From Fasciola hepatica (lineage: Eukaryota; Platyhelminthes; Trematoda; Plagiorchiida; Fasciolidae), in NCBI GenBank assembly GCA_948099385.1, contig CANUEZ040000002.1:3292001-3356000 (forward strand): 64,000 bases of DNA. The letters run 5' to 3'. Position 1 is the stretch's first letter; each line of letters begins with the position of its first letter. Positions 22,331 to 33,070 of this stretch are shown piece by piece. Position numbers and translations under genes: made by a program. Below the pieces are notes generated by a model. The model saw only the letters and a list, made by a program, of their open reading frames with translations. It was not told the DNA's origin and made no database searches.

Positions 22331-23090
22331 CGGTAGTAGTGGAGGCCAGCCTGTCTGTAATCTCTTCCAAACCACACGAAAGTCTGGATGCAAGTAACTG
22401 CTTCACCGTTTCCCCCTCCTATCCCCAATCTCCGCACGGGCTTGACTCATAGTCCTACTATACTCGGAAGGAAGATCTTGTAGTAGACGAGCCGGGCCTT
22501 CCATTAATGCGGCAGGACCCTCCTTGAACCTCACTCGATTGTTTTTGCGAACTGAGAACAAATTCGGGTTTCGCAGTATTGCGGACTCTTGAAGCTTCCC
22601 AAGTCTAAAACGCAGACCTGACCCGAGTTGTTGCTGCCAGACCTGCTTCATCTTCAGCGAACGGCTTACTCAGGATCAGCCTGAGTTGCATCAGATCATG
22701 ATCGAACCTGTCCTGGAGGATGTCGAATTAGCCTCCAGGATGTTGAGAACAAGGAAGTTTTGTTTACGGGGTGGTAGAACCCTATTTGGGATTGATGGAG
22801 CCTCCCTCCTTTTGTTCGTATCATCCTGAGTGTCATCTGATAAGTTCGGTGGCGTTGGTGGTTCGGCAGCCGGAGCCTGACGCATAAATTCTGCAGTCGC
22901 AGTTGGAGGACCGTCCCTGGTGCCTTTGTTTTTTCGTTTGACAAATAGCCCCAAAAATCGTGGCGGTGACCGGAGTGCAGAAAAACGAAAGGTTTACTTT
23001 TGGTGCTCATGCATCCGCTGGTGGTTTGCTGAGGAGCACTTGGATCGGTGGAGGGTCTGGTGGGGATAAAGCTTGGCCACAACACTGTTA
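22331..23090 (-). pseudogene. Family-C ORF1 remnant
   Basis: Frames 22403-22651 and 22691-23085 are basic and proline-rich. NFLVLNILEA resembles the first strand of the RRM-like fold found in CR1-type ORF1 proteins. FRLGKLQESAILRNPNLFSV followed by a conserved-looking acidic/basic helix (QARAEIGDRRGKR) fits the following C-terminal domain. The RRM-like domain binds element RNA in the family. Frames are interrupted. Confidence 0.5.
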
Positions 23091-23919
23091 GAGCTGGCGA
23101 CTTTATTAGTCCTACTTTTAGCTAATTTCAGTCACCCGCATTTATCGGCAGGGATTTTGGCGCTTTGTATGCGTATCCATCAGTTACACCTATCAAAAAC
23201 ACGGAGTCAGCTTTATGTCGCACAGTTTTCCTTCAGAATAAGCAGTTACTTACTACTACCATCCGTTTCACTCGTGCCGTAGTGACAGTCCACCGAGAGA
23301 GAGGGATATAATAACCCATGGACGACTGAAATTTGCCGAGCTCAGGGGCACAAGCATCAGGTGCAGCGCAGTCTTTGAAGCAGTACTTGACGGTGGAATT
23401 CCTAAATGTACAGATTGTTGCTCTGGTGAGCTCCTTGGATCCCCCGATGCTTCGAAAAATGGAAGAGACGACTCTTCTTCTGTATCTGGCTGTAATCAGG
23501 GAGAGGCTAGGTTGGACCTTCGAGCTTTTTCCTCTTCAGCAACCTTTCGGATTGTGGCCTTTAGTCACTCAAACCTCATGGTCTATCTCCCCGGTAATAA
23601 AGACAGTATAGCAGGGGGAACTTGATAGCAGATAAGGGTTCCACTAACGTTGAACCAAAAGGAACGGGTCAGTTTTATGCAGAAACAGTAGTGGACATTT
23701 GGTCGTATTTCTTTAAATCCTATCATCCACATCTTATCTAATCTCCTCCTGAACGGACCCACTGAGCTCGCGCTCATCGCTCCCCTTGGGAGCCTGCTCT
23801 AGTCACTAACGGCCCTAATAGCGAAAAGCTGACTTCTGCTTCAAGTCAAAGTTCTGTCTTCCTTGGTTGTCACAGGAAGTAGACAGCGACTTGCCAGTGC
23901 GGTTCAGTACCGTTTAGTT
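23091..23919. other. No recognisable feature
   Basis: Open frames of 60-92 codons on both strands share no motif I can name. It sits between a family-C 5' end and a family-B 3' end and may hold the 5' UTR of the former. Confidence 0.35.
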
Positions 23920-24645
23920 AGGTTCATTTCAGTTTGCACAGGACAGATAGTGGCCGTAGCCAATCGGGATTCCAGAATTCCTTCGGAGTTATATACACTA
24001 GTTGGGCCGCAAACACTGTGCAGTTTAATTCGTCGAATCCCCTTTAAAAATAGAAGGAAAATGTAGGATCTCATCAGATAGCAGCTGCGGTATTCATTAT
24101 ACATCGTGGACTTTCACCAAGTTATAGCGAAACGAATGGAAGCATTCAATACTTAAACACATCACATCCCCCTGTCTCGTGAGGCACTCAGAAATCACTG
24201 TCAAAAATGATCTCATTCCATTAACTATCTGGGACCTCCTTGAATGCCTGAACGGAACGCAGTTCCATTGTCTCTTCTAGCAGTCCATTCCAGTAGTTGA
24301 TCCCCCTATTGCTGAATAAGCGGGATCCAGCTAGCAACCTAAATCGAACTTTCGTTAGCTTCTTCCCATGACTTCTTGTTCTAGGATCTGGTGCCATATG
24401 AAACAGAATCTCCGGTCTAGGCCCGGAAAAGCCTTTTATTATCACATATGTCTCTACGGGATCCCCTTGTAGTCACCCCCTTTCCATAGACGAAAGTCTG
24501 AGGTCCTGGAGACTCTGCTCAATCTTCTCGTCCCTTTGACTATCAACCATGCGAGCTGCAAGAAGTTGTACTTTCTCCGAACAGATGGCTTCTTTTTTAC
24601 AGAGTGACCATGCTTGAACACAGTTTTCTCAGAAAGGTCTAACAA
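23920..24645 (-). pseudogene. Family-B element: 3' UTR and RT C-terminus
   Basis: 3' UTR at 23.93-24.2 kb matches 60.1-60.35 kb (TTTGCACAGGACAGATAGTGG versus CTGCACAGGACAGGTAATGG). The pentamer tail is decayed to TTCATTTCAGTTTG. The coding remnant (24221-24445) gives SHGKKLTKVRFRLLAGSRLF and NYWNGLLEETMELRSVQAFK, the CR1-like ORF2 C-terminus. The frame changes near 24450. Confidence 0.65.
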
Positions 24646-24999
24646 TACACATGCACACCGGCATGAAGACCCCTGTTTGTCTGCACGAAAACGCTAACCT
24701 CAACCTGGAGAGCTCACTGTATGCATTTTTGAAGCTGCTGCACACTGATCCGACCGCTAAAGATCAGAAGTCACCAAAATCCCAGGTTCTTTAACCCTGT
24801 TTACCGCCTTCATAGTAAACGGCCTTGGCCGTGCGCAACTGTCAGGCTTGTCGCTGTCCTTGCTAACAAGCAAATATTTCCTGCGTCCAAACTATGTGCC
24901 CAGTTAGGAACTTCAAGTATGCCTCTGTTCAGCTCCTCCATCCCCTGTGGCCCAGCCGCCTTCAACTCACCTGCAAAAGAAGCTTCGTCGCTGTAGGAC

Positions 25000-25560
25000 A
25001 GAAACTTCCCATTTATACAAAATTACCTCAACTTGACCAGTAGAAGCCGATAGTTTACCGAGTTAAGTGCTTGGCTAAAGTCAAGGTAACATACTTCTGC
25101 CTGTTTACCTTCATCAGCCCTTCAAGCGACTTCGTCTAGGAAGCTCGAAAGGTTGGTCAGGCATGACATGTTTTTTGGAGATCCATCCTGAGCTGAGCAA
25201 GCATAGAATTCTTCAGTAGGTGCTTGAAAACGTGAGACCGGATGATTTTTTCTCGTGCTCTGCATAGAATGCGGATAATGCTAACGGGGTCGTAGTTTAC
25301 CATTTTAGAACGAGGTTCCCCTTTGTGAATTGCTAAAACTGCTGCTTTTTTCCCGTCCCGAGGCGACCTTTCATGATCCACGGTGGACTGTAATAACTTG
25401 CATACTGGAAGAGATGAGATATCAGCCAGCTGCTGAATGATAACAGGGTAGATATCATCTGGCCCGGCAGACTTATGAATATCTAATCATTCCAGTTATT
25501 TGCGCACGATTTTCTCCGAAATATTTAAGTCTGTTATGCCCGTTGAAAGTGTCGCCCTCA
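25000..25560 (-). pseudogene. Family-B element: RT N-terminal part, broken
   Basis: The frame 25157-25381 reads DGKKAAVLAIHKGEPRSKMV, NYDPVSIIRILCRAREKIIR and HVFKHLLKNSMLAQ: the WKxAxVxPIxKKGxxxxxxNYRPVSLxxIxxKxxEKII block, with degraded residues. Upstream, a broken KSAGPDDIYP corresponds to KxxGPDGI. The catalytic blocks that should follow (about 24700-25100) are not readable. Confidence 0.65.
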
Positions 25561-26059
25561 AAACGTATCAGCACATTGTTATCCATTCTGTGCACACTAA
25601 CAGAAATCTCACCCAAAGCATCTGCTTTGCTTTGGTTGTCCGCTGCCACTCCACGATCAAGGGGCGTCAGTGGCACTACTGCATATCCCAACGAACCCTT
25701 AGAATGAAGGTAGCTATAGCACGTTTTAGATGCTTTTTACACACTGGGCCAACTTTAACTCACGTATGGGCTTAGCAGATCACAGGGGGTCAACCTCCTC
25801 ATTCCCATACTTGGCTATCAAATTCAAGCCTGGCGACTCCCGGCAGCCATGGAGGGAGCCCAACTACGGTTTCTACACTTAAATGAACCGCCCGTTGCGG
25901 ACCTCTACCGCGCCGGTTTTCCCTTACTCTAATTTTGTGGGATAAATACAGATCCTTAACTCACCTGCCAGCATTCCTTCAAGCTAGCCTCCTCCGTTGT
26001 GTCCCATATTAGACCGACCGCCCTATGGCGAAGCCAAGGAATGTCTATATTTGCGAAGC

Positions 26060-26690
26060 TTCCGACCTACCGCGAGGTTATTTCGGGTCGACTCATGCAA
26101 GTGAATTTGACCCATACGTGGTTGCTCTCAACCAACGGAGAGTGAAACTGGGGTTCCGCTTCATAATTATCTTGATTCGTTATCACTGGATCCGACAAGG
26201 ATGGCGTACAGCCATTTCTATATCTGGTATCCTCATCTCTTGGAACAGAGAATTCGAGTGCAGCCATTGTAGTACTCCCTTCGTTTCGGTGCCCGTGGCA
26301 AATGCCTCGACTGCCCAATCTAACAGTGTGGGTTGAAGTCCCTAAATAGGTGTTTTGTTAGCTTTCTCAACTAGCACGTTGATTACTTGGAGAAGTCGAA
26401 TACCCTGAACTCGGTTGTTACCCGTGGCCCTATACACACAGACAACATTTAACATTCCGTTCGGAAGAGTGAGCTCAACCGCGCATAGTTGTTTATTTCG
26501 GGTACAGACCATGGCCTGAGATTCCGGGTGGGTTTTGCCTGCCCCAATGAAGACGGCCACTCTTCCCTCCACACAGTAGTGCTCCCAATCCTGCCTATAG
26601 ACAGCAAACACATTTTGTGTTATTGCCAGCATGTGGTCATCCTGAGAGAGCCATGTTTCCGTGGTGGCAACTATAGGCACTCTCCACTAG
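26060..26690 (-). pseudogene. Family-B element: endonuclease domain, broken
   Basis: 26342-26680 gives MPIVATTETWLSQDDH (the TETWL block) and VAVFIGAGKTHPES (the GGGVxxxV block). 26067-26318 holds a degraded second half. The spacing to the RT at 25.0-25.5 kb and the 3' end at 23.9 kb fits one decayed element of about 2.8 kb. Confidence 0.6.
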
Positions 26691-26704
26691 TCTGCGGCCC
26701 CGAA

Positions 26705-29700
26705 AAGCCCGATGCATTTATTTATAATAATATTAATAATAATGAAGGTATATCTTGGATGCGCCCAAAGATTGCTAGATTGCATTATCATATGATTCAA
26801 GTAATGTTAGAATCGGAATTAACAAAAGGTTACAATATGTTTGCACTGAGTGCCGAAGACAGTGTTAAAGTGGAATGAAACGGTAATAATGCCCGGCAAA
26901 TTTGAAAGCCAAGGTCACATAATCGAATCGGCTGGCGGCATTTGGAGTCGCTTAAAATAGGGGGAAGTGTATGCACGACAGTACCGGAAACGATCAAAAC
27001 GTTAAAAATTCCAGCTTGAAGAAGAATATCTGTCAAAAAACGAAGAGGAAATAAGAAAAAAAGGTCCATCAAGTGGAATTCAAAGAGTAATTTGCGCGTG
27101 GCAGGGTGTGGAAATAGATGGATAGAAAACTCGAAGATGTGCAAGAATGGATTTTCAGATATCAAGTGCCATGAATCAGCGGACAGTGTGATGGTAGAAT
27201 TTGATGTTGAGGCGGCCAACGCAGTCAATCACAGGGAAAGAGACCAACAAATCAGATGGATACAGGGATGGATTTCGAGAACGGTGATGGCAGAAATAGC
27301 CAGCATGCCGGTAAGTTCTCGGCTGTTTATCTTCGTTGACACAGGCCCGTCACAAAGCACCAGCAAGGGTATGAAGTTATGGCAATAAATCATTGTAAAT
27401 TGCGTTGTACGTCGATTGCAGGGGCGAATAGCGCGGAAGCGATAGTGAAGTAGAAGGCGGATAGGTGACCCAATGACTGTTTTGATAGGCAGATCACACA
27501 GCAACGGTTGAGCGACAGCTACGGGACCAATGTGTCTGGTAAGAGAAACGAGAACGGGATATCTGGTTCAGAACAAATTGAAACATTCGGCAGAAAAAGC
27601 AGTAGAAATTAAATTTGAACGTCAGGAGATCGCATAGGCCATTGACGGGAGGTACGTAAGCACTTGCAGCAGGAATGGAAGCCAAATGCCCAGGAATTCA
27701 GGTATGATCGACAAGGTTGCAAGGAAGAGTAAGCTGACGAAAAAACTATTGGGAGAAATGCGCAGAGGAAAAATTGGAAGCCTTGAAGGTATGATGCCAG
27801 CGGAGGCAGTCACAAGAACAGTGTACAACAGATGGAAATGGGAGTGGGTGCGATGGTGGTAGTAAAAGCGAGCGGAGAGCAGTCAAGCACCGGGCAGATT
27901 ATCCACGTTGATGCAGGTGTGTTAAGAAATAACAACAAGGAAATGGGGTAACGGTTGTGAGCAGATGTGAAGCTCGATTTCAGAGGCGGATGGCGTGCAG
28001 AAGTGGAGATGAAGTGAGGAGTGAATAACTCTCCGGGTGACTGTTATAAATAGTGAAGAATACAACACTGGTGGAGAAAACTATGAAACCAGTGATTTTA
28101 ATAGGAAAACGAGATTAGAGAGTAGGACTTGAGGTAAAGTAAGAGCAGTCGGCGGACATGGCGGTTGAAATTGGAGGTTCCGCACTGTGAACTCATTTGC
28201 ATGTTGGACTAGCAAGAAGGCCGGGGGGATTGGGGGACAACCGAGTGTTGCTCACGGCACACCGATATCGGACACAGAGACCGATTGGCACTGTGAAAAG
28301 GGGCATTTGGACTGATGGAGAGGGCAAATGATCGCTAATCACAGGTTTGCCTTCTAGAGAACTATAAAGTATATTTCTGCGAAGTTCAGCCTCTGTAGAG
28401 TTTTGGTGGGGAAATGAACGGTGGCAGTGAAAGCGCTCGCGAGTGGATAGTAGCCACGAGTTCTGGCTTGGTCAGTGGGAAAGACCACGGAAGGGAGAGG
28501 AAAGCAAACATACATGGGATGCAGAAAAAGTAGGCGGAGAGGTGCTTGCCAAAATCGATGACTATTAAATAGGCGATAATGGGTTGCCACGGAGAGGAGA
28601 GGGTTGATGGGTGGGAATGAACTTCACATGCCATTTGGCAAATAACTGAGGTGATAAAATTGCCGAGCCTGAATAGGCAGATTGCAATCTCAATATTAAG
28701 AGCAGGCTCAACGGAATAAAGGCTGTTGGAGATGACAGAGCGGATGACCTGTTTGCGGCTGCAGCTCCAGCTTGACGATGAGGTTCCGTATTTCAAAGGC
28801 GGTGCTAGTGAGTGGGACTGGCCGTGCTCTAGGCCTCTAACCTGAAAACCGTTGTTATCGACCGGTGTTGCGATCCACCAACCTAATTGTGACCGCATGT
28901 ATTTGCAGACATCCTGCACTTCCGATGTGTGGCGGCCAAGACGGTGGATCTTACGGCGTCCCATACGGTTGAGATTAGGATGAGTTGTAGCAGTGCCCAC
29001 AGTAGAGTAGTCAGAGTTCCGGCAGTTGGGTCACGGGAATTCCAAAAATCAAAGCACGTCGGGGATAAATCGAGTAAGATGCGAGCATCACACAGTGTCA
29101 ACAGTCCAATTTCATATCCAGCAAGAAAATGCACCAAGTTGGTGCTCATGGGGTTTGATGGGCAAAGGGTCCCGCGTTGGTTCATTCTGAAATAAAAGTA
29201 GAAGGGGGCTGCAGTCTGGCATTTGTGCCAGCCGTCGAGTTGTGGGGAGATGTAACAACTACTCATAGAGGATAGAATGAGCAAGAGGAGAACTGACCAT
29301 TACAACAATATGGGCTAGGTCCTAGGATTTAGTGTCAGACTAACCGAAGCTTCAACATAAACCAGTAGTGAGTCTAAGAAATCAGATATGAGAAATCCTG
29401 AGTGTGAATAGATAGGCGCAAATTAACCGAGTATGCCATGGAACAGAGTCTAGGGACTAGTGGCAGTTGTAGGCCGAGTGGTAAGAATAATGAGTGAAGC
29501 GGGATGACCCCTGGTAGAAGCTGATGGGGTTACTAAGGAAACTTGTATAGGGAGGGAATTGTGAAGTTCGGCACTTGCCAGAGTGTGACGGGTTTCTCGG
29601 AAAAGAAACGCATATGGGAGGAAGTTTAAAGATTAGCTAGAAGCCAGGTCCTACTTCAGAACCACGAGTCTCAGACTTGGTAGTGTCAGCTAACATCTGG

Positions 29701-29720
29701 CATTGTGGAGGGTGAGGTTA
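26705..29720 (-). mobile_element. Family-b CR1-like element, 3' region
   Basis: The 3' end is at about 26720: ATT-rich tail, GGTATAT box, then an altered terminal hairpin at 26753-26770 (sense CTTTGG-GCGCAT-CCAAGA). The GCCCGGCAAATTTGAAAG block near 26890 recurs at 37.56 and 39.00 kb. The 28.7-28.9 kb part (sense ...TGGTGGAT...CACGGCCAGTCCCACTCAC) matches 40.68-40.83 kb. No supported gene. The 204-codon frame at 28386-29000 is not preserved in the other copy. Confidence 0.6.
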
Positions 29721-29724
29721 TGTG

Positions 29725-30265
29725 CTATTGATGCCTCGAAGTGAGTGGGGGAAACACATGGATGAATTTAAATGGGAGTTTATTCCAAAGTCTAAAATAT
29801 CTTAGCAGAAAGAAATTGAATCTCATGGATAGCCTAGCTTTCGGAATAAAAGGACGCAGATCTCCGTGACTCAGAAGGTAAGGAGTAGGTGACCGGACAC
29901 ATGGAGTTTCAGTGGAAGAAAAAGCCAAGCGACGAATAAGCCTATGGGGAAGGCAAAGTTTAAGTCTCATACGGCGTAGCCAGAGAGCTTATATGTGGAG
30001 GACGGCGCGGAGCTCTTTGTAACTAATTTTGGTGGAACAACCAGGCGGCTGTTTCGTGAATGAGAGTTGTACATTCTCTAAAGTTGTTCTGTCGGTTTGG
30101 AGAGTGTTAGTGAAGATGGTAGGACAATACTCTAGGCAGGGTGGGACATAGGACGGATGAGATGGGCGTTTTGTATTGCGCAGGACGAGAGATCTGATTG
30201 GAAATCCCAAGGACTTGTTTGCCCTGCTTTGGCGTGAAACATCAAAGCATTTATTTCGAAGCCTA
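29725..30265 (-). pseudogene. Family-b element: RT C-terminal fragment (5'-truncated)
   Basis: Two frames: 29989-30210 with SLGFPIRS and CLEYCPTIFTNTLQTDRTTL (compare LEYCPIIFTNM in the 5.3-kb element), and 29725-29970 with LRYFRLWNKLPFKF. The 5' truncation lies at about 30265. Together with 26705-29720 this is one insertion of about 3.5 kb directly upstream of the RAI1-like gene. Confidence 0.7.
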
Positions 30266-30269
30266 CGGG

Positions 30270-30900
30270 GGTTTTATTGTTCGGTTTTGGCTAAGCCTCA
30301 GGCGCAAAGCCTGAGTTGGTGGCAAGGTCTTTGCAATGGCGTTCATCACTGGGGCGCATGGAGTCCCTTCAATCATCTGGGGCTACCGAACACTCCAAAT
30401 CCGTCGCTACCGGCGCCATCTTGACACCCAATTTGACAACGGTCGTGTCGCCCTCCACTGGATATCACCGCCAGCTTTCATCCTCTAACACCTCCTCAAT
30501 TATCACTAACCGTGAAGGTTTGTACGGCCTAGTTGAAGCCGTCGGTGAAGCAACCCGACGGCTGGATAAGGTAATCCGCGGTCATCGGGGACCTAACCTC
30601 ACCCATCACGGGTTGAGCCACCCACGGGCGAGCCGTCCGGCATAACTATATGCTCGTCAGGTTTGACCTGACCTCTTCCCCTAGTGGTGTGGGCTGTCAA
30701 TGCCGCCGTGGCTGTGGATTCATGGTGGGCCGAGGACTTAGCATTTTTCGATAATGTTAAAAATCTTGGCAAAGTGCACAACTCAAAACTACCCTGTAAC
30801 TTGGTGCACGCTATAGAGCAGCCGCCCTTGGTTAACCAACAAAATATGACCGGTCAGCCTCCACAGCATGAGGAAAGCTTGTCTATTTCTTAGTTAATCT
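30270..30900 (+). CDS. Possible upstream exons of the RAI1/TCF20-like gene
   Basis: Two plus-strand frames look gene-like but match nothing I recognise. 30316-30645 is rich in Ser/Thr and ends in a helix-like stretch (GLYGLVEAVGEATRRLDKV). 30684-30893 includes VDSWWAEDLAFFDNVKNLGK. Plausible splice sites exist: donors GAAG|GTTTGT at 30518 (phase 1) and ATAAG|GTAATC at 30571, acceptor CCCCTAG ending at 30684 (phase 1). Joining 30517 to 30685 keeps the frame. There is no protein homology to confirm this, so it is a candidate only. A perfect 7-bp hairpin CTCAGGC-GCAAA-GCCTGAG lies near 30300. Confidence 0.3.
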
Positions 30901-30967
30901 GAATTCATACATCTGAAACCTGTTTTTCTACCTGAACCCTGTCTCTCTATCTTGCTATCACAACCCA

Positions 30968-30990
30968 CAGCTGGCACTACATCCAGTCTG
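30968..30990 (+). other. Bulged stem-loop, copy 3
   Basis: CAGCTGG-CACTACAT-CCAGTCTG: invariant stem, new loop sequence of the same length, bulged T. Confidence 0.55.
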
Positions 30991-31078
30991 ATGACCCTCC
31001 GTTTATTCCTGGCCTTGGTTATAAAGTTTCCTCTAATTATAATTATTTGATTTCTGATAAAATATTATCCATAGCTCC

Positions 31079-31101
31079 CAGCTGGGATATCCTCCAGGCT
31101 G
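31079..31101 (+). other. Bulged stem-loop, copy 4
   Basis: CAGCTGG-GATATCCT-CCAGGCTG: invariant stem, a third loop sequence of the same length, bulged G. Confidence 0.55.
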
Positions 31102-31410
31102 GTGTACCCTTGGTCTCTTTCAGATGATGCTGTCGCCATGGATTTTTTAGGCACTGGTGAGGGTAGTCACTGTTGTTCCGGCGGTAGTTCACCTCCTCCT
31201 CCTGCGTTATCTCCTGCAAGCTCATCGCCAACGAATCTAATGCCCAATCTATTTAACCATACTTCATCACCGTCTCCCCCCGTTATTGTCGCTGAAATTG
31301 TCGGCCAATCATCTGCCTCCTCAAGGGCAAACTCAGAGAAAAATCTTTCTCACCCTGTATTGGCACGAGAAGTCGCTTGCAAGCCATTGGTTATGCCTTC
31401 TTCATCTGCC
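31102..31410 (+). CDS. Probable exon of the RAI1/TCF20-like gene, disordered N-terminal part
   Basis: An open frame (first ATG at 31138, MDFLGTGEGSHCCSGGSSPP) rich in Ser and Pro and in the same phase as the coding exon that follows. A TAA at 31414-31416 separates them, so a further intron must remove it if both are coding. Candidates that keep the frame end at 31419 and start at 31357, 31372 or 31390 (63, 48 or 30 nt). None is strong. RAI1 and TCF20 proteins are long and mostly disordered before the C-terminal zinc module, which fits the composition but is not proof. Confidence 0.4.
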
Positions 31411-31419
31411 GTATAAGAG

Positions 31420-33070
31420 GAAACATCTCAACGTCCTTGCAGTGCACCTCGATTAGCTTCCTTGTCACCTTTCTCTAGTAGCTCATCGGTATCACCCGTA
31501 AAGCATGTTGGGAACGGTTTGCCTATCCTCAAAAAGATATCCATTGTTATGGGCTCCTCCCAAATAAGCCTTCCAGAAAAGCAAATTCGTTTTTCACTAG
31601 GTAACGCAAACACAATCCCGGAGAGAAATTTGGACTCGCCAATTGCATTCCGAAGTCCAAATATTTCAATTCCAGTTTCATTAGCTCCCAGCGAATGCCA
31701 AGTTCAGTGTCACCGTCTTGAACAGGTGCATACTGATGCAGTGAAAGTCACAGTGAAAGAGGAAATCACGCTCCCGCAGCGTGGTAAATGTGCCAACAGA
31801 GGCACGCGTAGACGCCGTCTGCGGAGTATCACTCGAAGACGCAGACGAATAAAACAGCGACCAGGAGATTCCGATTCGGACTTTGCTTTCGGGAGAACTA
31901 CCGGAGGGCTTTCTCGTGGCAGATCTCATGCGGTTGCGGCCTTCCGTCGTATCAAACAGAGATCAACACGGAAAAAGCTAATGAACAGGGCACTACTGGC
32001 GACCCGAGAAACGTCTTGTCTACTGAAGCAGCAGCCAACAGACGGTATTTGGAATCCCCATTTTTGTGTTTATGCCAATCCGTTGGTACAGTTGCCAGTT
32101 TGAGTCGCTCTGCCCTGACTATTCAAAGTCGACCTCAATTATTATCCAGTTCACTAGCCCATAACCCTTCGAACCCCATGGAATCCGTGTATGAAGCCGC
32201 TTCTATGCCCGAGCATATAATCAGTCATGCACTTCGGGGAATGACCGTCACAGGATCAAGTTTAACAAATTCACATGCCTCGATTCCACCATGTTGTCCC
32301 TTGAATGTTGGCCTTGGTTTCGTACCTCAGAAGACTACTGAAAACTTTGACACACGCACAGTTTTCTCAGGCATTTCATACAAGCCGTCCGTACAGCAGA
32401 GGTTAAGGGACATACAATAATCGTTGGAATCTAGCTCAACCCAAACAGTGTGGCTCTGTGCCTTTTGTGGCGAGGACAATAATTTTCTAAGCCTCGGGGG
32501 TCTCTATGGTCCATATTACGTTACCGCCTCGGAGAAAGCCCAAATCATACCGGAATGTGTTGCACAGCTTTCAATTTCACCCCGCACACCCGGTTCACAT
32601 TCGCCGGGCAAAAACAGTAGAAGTGGAAAAAAGGTAAACCAGCCGGTTCTGGTGTAATCACGTCCACGTTGACGCTATCTGCCGCCGCGCAGGGGCGTTC
32701 GACTGTTGCAAACATGGGTGCTTTGCGGTTGGTCATAAAAGCACCGAATAACCAAACAGTGACGGAGAAAGTTTCCAGTCTCAGACCTCGAATATCTGCA
32801 GATAGTGAGGTATGGGTACGCCTGGAATATGCCCTATGGGCTCCGGGTACATACATCGCTGGTGATGGGACAATTGGGGGGCTTGGAGAGGCCCTGCAGC
32901 TGTCGCTGGATACGATCTGTTCTTATTGTGATAAACGTGGAGCGATTTTGAACTGTTGTAGTCGAGGTTTCAATTTGCTCCATCACTATCACTGTGCAAT
33001 CGCTGCCGAATGCCAAATGGACCCCGAACAGTACACACTTCTATGCAAAAAACACCTTATATATTGCTAG
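31420..33070 (+). CDS. RAI1/TCF20-like protein with C-terminal extended PHD domain
   Basis: Four coding segments joined by short GT-AG introns with matching phases: 31420-32044, 32092-32401, 32435-32633, 32693-33070 (TAG at 33068-33070). The first part is Ser/Pro-rich, has a VKEE sumoylation-type motif, and a very basic stretch (TRRRRLRSITRRRRRIKQR, about 31804-31860), a likely nuclear signal or DNA-contact region, followed by an acidic patch. The C-terminus is an extended PHD module: LCAFCGEDNNFLSLGGLYGPYY in segment 3, then VWVRLEYALWAPGTYI, GLGEALQLSL, CSYCDKRGAILNCC, HHYHCAIAAEC and LLCKKH in segment 4. This order matches vertebrate RAI1 and TCF20, nuclear proteins that bind nucleosomes and regulate transcription. 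Three expected zinc ligands are changed (see findings). About 500 residues are visible against about 1900 in vertebrates. The true start is unknown. Confidence 0.8.
32045..32091 (+). other. 47-nt intron (phase 1) of the RAI1/TCF20-like gene
   Basis: GTATTT...GGTACAG. It joins frame 1 (…QQPTD) to frame 0 (…ASLSRSAL) with a split GTT codon. Without it both frames hit stops. Confidence 0.75.
32402..32434 (+). other. 33-nt intron (phase 2) carrying an in-frame TAA
   Basis: GTTAAG...AATCTAG. The length is a multiple of three, so the flanking frame is unchanged, but a TAA at 32418-32420 would end the protein if retained. Splicing gives an AG|C serine codon directly before the zinc module. Confidence 0.75.
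32634..32692 (+). other. 59-nt intron (phase 0) inside the extended PHD domain
   Basis: AAG|GTAAAC...CCGCGCAG|GGG. It joins the first CxxC half (ending GKK) to the frame with the second half of the module. Confidence 0.8.

Larger units (their letters stand above)
30901..31110 (+). mobile_element. Two pieces of a family-a 3' region inside the gene
   Basis: Two bulged stem-loops of the kind found in family-a 3' regions occur 111 bp apart, at 30968-30990 and 31079-31101. The sequence after the second (GGTCTCTTTCAGATGATGC) resembles that after the 46071 copy (GATCTCCTTCAGATCATAC), so the similarity is more than the stem-loop. It probably lies in an intron or the 5' UTR. Confidence 0.45.

Noticed and set aside
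28386..29000. 204-codon minus-strand frame as a possible gene.
   Set aside because: It lies in a family-b 3' region, and the homologous stretch at 40.68-40.83 kb does not keep the frame.
30985..31000. CTGATGA at 30987, considered as a hammerhead ribozyme core.
   Set aside because: No matching GAAA core or stems at the right spacing.
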